This document shows positions 6,888 to 8,257 of a stretch of DNA of 8,257 nucleotides, in pieces. Origin of the DNA: CAZQKL01 sp964593895 [NCBI: uncultured bacterium] (GTDB taxonomy: Bacteria; DYJV01). The translations under genes were made by a program, and so were the position numbers. The notes below the pieces were generated by a model. That model worked only from the letters and a program-made list of their open reading frames with translations. It made no database searches and had not been told where the DNA came from. The DNA is taken from the NCBI GenBank assembly GCA_964593895.1, contig CAZQKL010000005.1, positions 2,582 through 10,838 on the forward strand, given 5' to 3'. Numbering within the stretch: the stretch's first letter is position 1; each line of letters opens with the position of its first letter.

Positions 6888-7678
6888 TTGATGCAAAAAC
6901 CTCAATTTACGGATTAATTGGAAAAAATATATCTTATTCTTTATCTCCAAAAATTCATAACTTTCTTTTTGAGTATTACAAGATAAATGCTGTATATTTG
7001 GTTTTTGATGCAAATTTTAATGAAAATGATTTTAATAATTTTATAAAAAAATGCCAGAAAATCAAAACAATAAAAGGATTTAATATAACAATTCCATATA
7101 AAGAATATGCAGGAAAATTTCTTGACCAGAAAAAAGAATTTAATATTGCAAATTGCATTAAATTTAATGAAAAAATTTCAGCTTTCAATACAGATAGTTA
7201 TGGATTTAAAAAAGCTGTTAGGGAAAAATTAAATTTTGACTTTTATAAAAAAAATATCTTAATTTATGGAGCTGGAGCAACTGCAAAATCTATAATTTAT
7301 GCAATTATTGATGAAGTTAACAAAATTTTTGTAATAAATAGAAATAAAAAAAAAGCAGAAGAATTAAAAAAAATAAGTAGAAAAATATATACAGAAATTG
7401 ATAACTTAAATGAAATTGAACTTGTAATCAATGCAACTTCTGTGGATTTAAATATTGATTATTCAAAATTTAAAAATAATTGCTGTTTTTTTGATGTGAA
7501 ATATTTAAACACATATTTTATAGAAAATGCTATTAAAAATAATTTTAAAGCAATAAATGGCATGTGGATGTTAATTTATCAGGCAGTAAAAAGCTTTGAG
7601 CTCTGGACAGGAATTAAAGTAGAGGAAAAATTAATAGAAAAAATTTATAGAGGTTTAAATGAGAAAAATAAAAGATAA
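6884..7678 (+). CDS. aroE: Shikimate dehydrogenase AroE
   Basis: Reduces 3-dehydroshikimate to shikimate with NADPH, a cytoplasmic step in chorismate and aromatic amino acid synthesis. Length 264 is normal. YGLIGKNISYSLSPKIHN (9-26) holds the Ser-x-Ser shikimate-binding motif. NITIPYKE (67-74) carries the catalytic Lys73, and FNTDSYGF (101-108) the catalytic Asp104. GAGATAKS (129-136) is the nucleotide loop, and NRNKKKA (152-158) is basic, as expected for NADP(H) binding. NATS is at 183-186, and GMWMLIYQAVKSFELWTG (226-243) is the classic C-terminal signature with Gln233. Some usual residues differ: NTDG is NTDS, the glycine after NATSx is missing, and DxxYxPxxT reads DVKYLNTYF. The key catalytic pair is intact, so the gene is probably functional. 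It starts by ATGA overlap with the aminotransferase gene and has no clear ribosome site. Confidence 0.93.
   Translation: MIDAKTSIYGLIGKNISYSLSPKIHNFLFEYYKINAVYLVFDANFNENDFNNFIKKCQKIKTIKGFNITIPYKEYAGKFLDQKKEFNIANCIKFNEKISAFNTDSYGFKKAVREKLNFDFYKKNILIYGAGATAKSIIYAIIDEVNKIFVINRNKKKAEELKKISRKIYTEIDNLNEIELVINATSVDLNIDYSKFKNNCCFFDVKYLNTYFIENAIKNNFKAINGMWMLIYQAVKSFELWTGIKVEEKLIEKIYRGLNEKNKR
7648..7653 (+). promoter_or_regulatory. Ribosome binding site of the pilB/gspE-like gene
   Basis: TAGAGG lies 5 nt before the ATG at 7659, within the final codons of aroE. It supports the chosen start and hence the 20-nt overlap with aroE. Confidence 0.6.
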
Positions 7679-8257
7679 AATCGGTAAAATTTTAGTTGAA
7701 CATGGTTTAATTACAAAAGAACAACTTGAAATTGCATTGAAAGAGCAGGAGAAAAGGAATTTCAAAGATAAGATAGGCAAAATTCTTGTAGAAAAAAAAT
7801 TTATCTCTGAAGAAGACCTATTAAATGCTTTAAGCCTGCAACTTGGAGTTCCTGTTGTGGACTTAACTAATTATGAAATTAACAAAGATGTAGTAAAACT
7901 TCTTCCTGAAAGCATGATAAAAAAGTATAGAGCTATTCCTATTAACAGACTTGGAAATACTATTATTGTTGCTATGGAAGACCCAACAGATATTAGTGCA
8001 ATTGATGATATAAGATTTTATACTGGATATAACATTGAAGTTGCAATTGCCTCTCCAAGTGCAATTTCAAAAACAATTAATGAGCTTTTTGACCAGTCTG
8101 AACTTATTGATGAAATAAGTGCTGATTTTTCTCTTGAGGATTTTGATTTTTCAGAATTTGCTGAAGATGAAGAAATTGATGTTGAAACAATTGAAAAAGA
8201 GTCTGAAAAAGGTCCTGTTATAAAGCTTGTTAATTATATTTTAACAGAAGCAATAAA
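7659..8257 (+). CDS. Type IV pilus / type II secretion assembly ATPase, N-terminal part (cut by window edge)
   Basis: The frame is open from the ATG at 7659 to the window end (199 full residues). Residues 1 to about 145 form an MshEN (T2SSE N-terminal) domain. It has two 24-residue repeats: KIGKILVEHGLITKEQ (start of motif I, 7-30) and KIGKILVEKKFISEED (start of motif II, 38-61). LGVPVVDL (62-69), LLPESMIKKYRAIPI (81-95) and VAMEDPTD (104-111) are also typical of PilB/GspE. A strongly acidic linker (about 145-184) precedes GPVIKLVNYILTEAI (185-199), the usual lead into the second N-domain. The Walker A, Asp-box, Walker B and zinc-binding parts lie beyond the edge. The cytoplasmic hexamer would drive assembly of pilin-like filaments. 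PilB, GspE or an MshE-type protein cannot be told apart without the rest, so no symbol is given. Confidence 0.9.
   Translation, partial: MRKIKDKIGKILVEHGLITKEQLEIALKEQEKRNFKDKIGKILVEKKFISEEDLLNALSLQLGVPVVDLTNYEINKDVVKLLPESMIKKYRAIPINRLGNTIIVAMEDPTDISAIDDIRFYTGYNIEVAIASPSAISKTINELFDQSELIDEISADFSLEDFDFSEFAEDEEIDVETIEKESEKGPVIKLVNYILTEAI

Noticed and set aside
6976-7188. Minus-strand 70-codon frame within aroE, hydrophobic in places
   Set aside because: It is antisense to the catalytic Lys segment of AroE; the hydrophobic look follows from the reverse complement of Lys/Asn-rich codons.

Overview
The window comes from an A+T-rich bacterium; by eye roughly a quarter to a third of bases are G or C, and the proteins are rich in Lys, Ile, Asn and Phe. 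A KDO-pathway isomerase (KdsD), a secreted TolB-type beta-propeller and the start of a type IV pilus/type II secretion assembly ATPase point to a diderm (Gram-negative type) cell. Nothing here fixes the phylum. A low-GC, poorly sampled diderm lineage is a guess.

Layout: positions 698 to 1 hold a minus-strand gene, cut by the window edge, for a Rossmann/DUF2520 dehydrogenase-like protein. A short divergent region (699-771) carries a good sigma70-type promoter for the plus strand and a weaker candidate for the minus strand. From 772 to the window end, eight plus-strand genes follow almost without gaps: tolB, kdsD, tsaD, a DUF2062 membrane protein gene, rsmA, a nitroreductase gene, a class I/II aminotransferase gene, aroE, and the 5' part of a pilB/gspE-like gene (the ninth, cut by the edge). 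Overlaps are 14, 7, 1 and 11 nt through rsmA, then gaps of 1 and 16 nt, then overlaps of 4 and 20 nt. No terminator-like hairpin was seen, so the run is probably one transcription unit with extensive translational coupling.

The genes do not form one pathway. They mix envelope functions (TolB, KdsD, DUF2062, PilB), universal RNA modification for translation (TsaD makes t6A in tRNA, RsmA dimethylates 16S rRNA), and metabolism (nitroreductase, aminotransferase, AroE of the shikimate pathway). AroE and the aminotransferase could both serve aromatic amino acid synthesis, but that is inference from adjacency. This looks like a housekeeping superoperon of the kind common in compact genomes.

I found no mobile element, CRISPR array, RNA gene or defence system, and no convincing new system. 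The items most worth a second look are the Arg-to-Lys changes in both c-di-GMP-binding motifs of the PilB N-domain, the DUF2062 gene wedged between tsaD and rsmA, and the nitroreductase/aminotransferase pair, which has much stronger ribosome binding sites than its neighbours.
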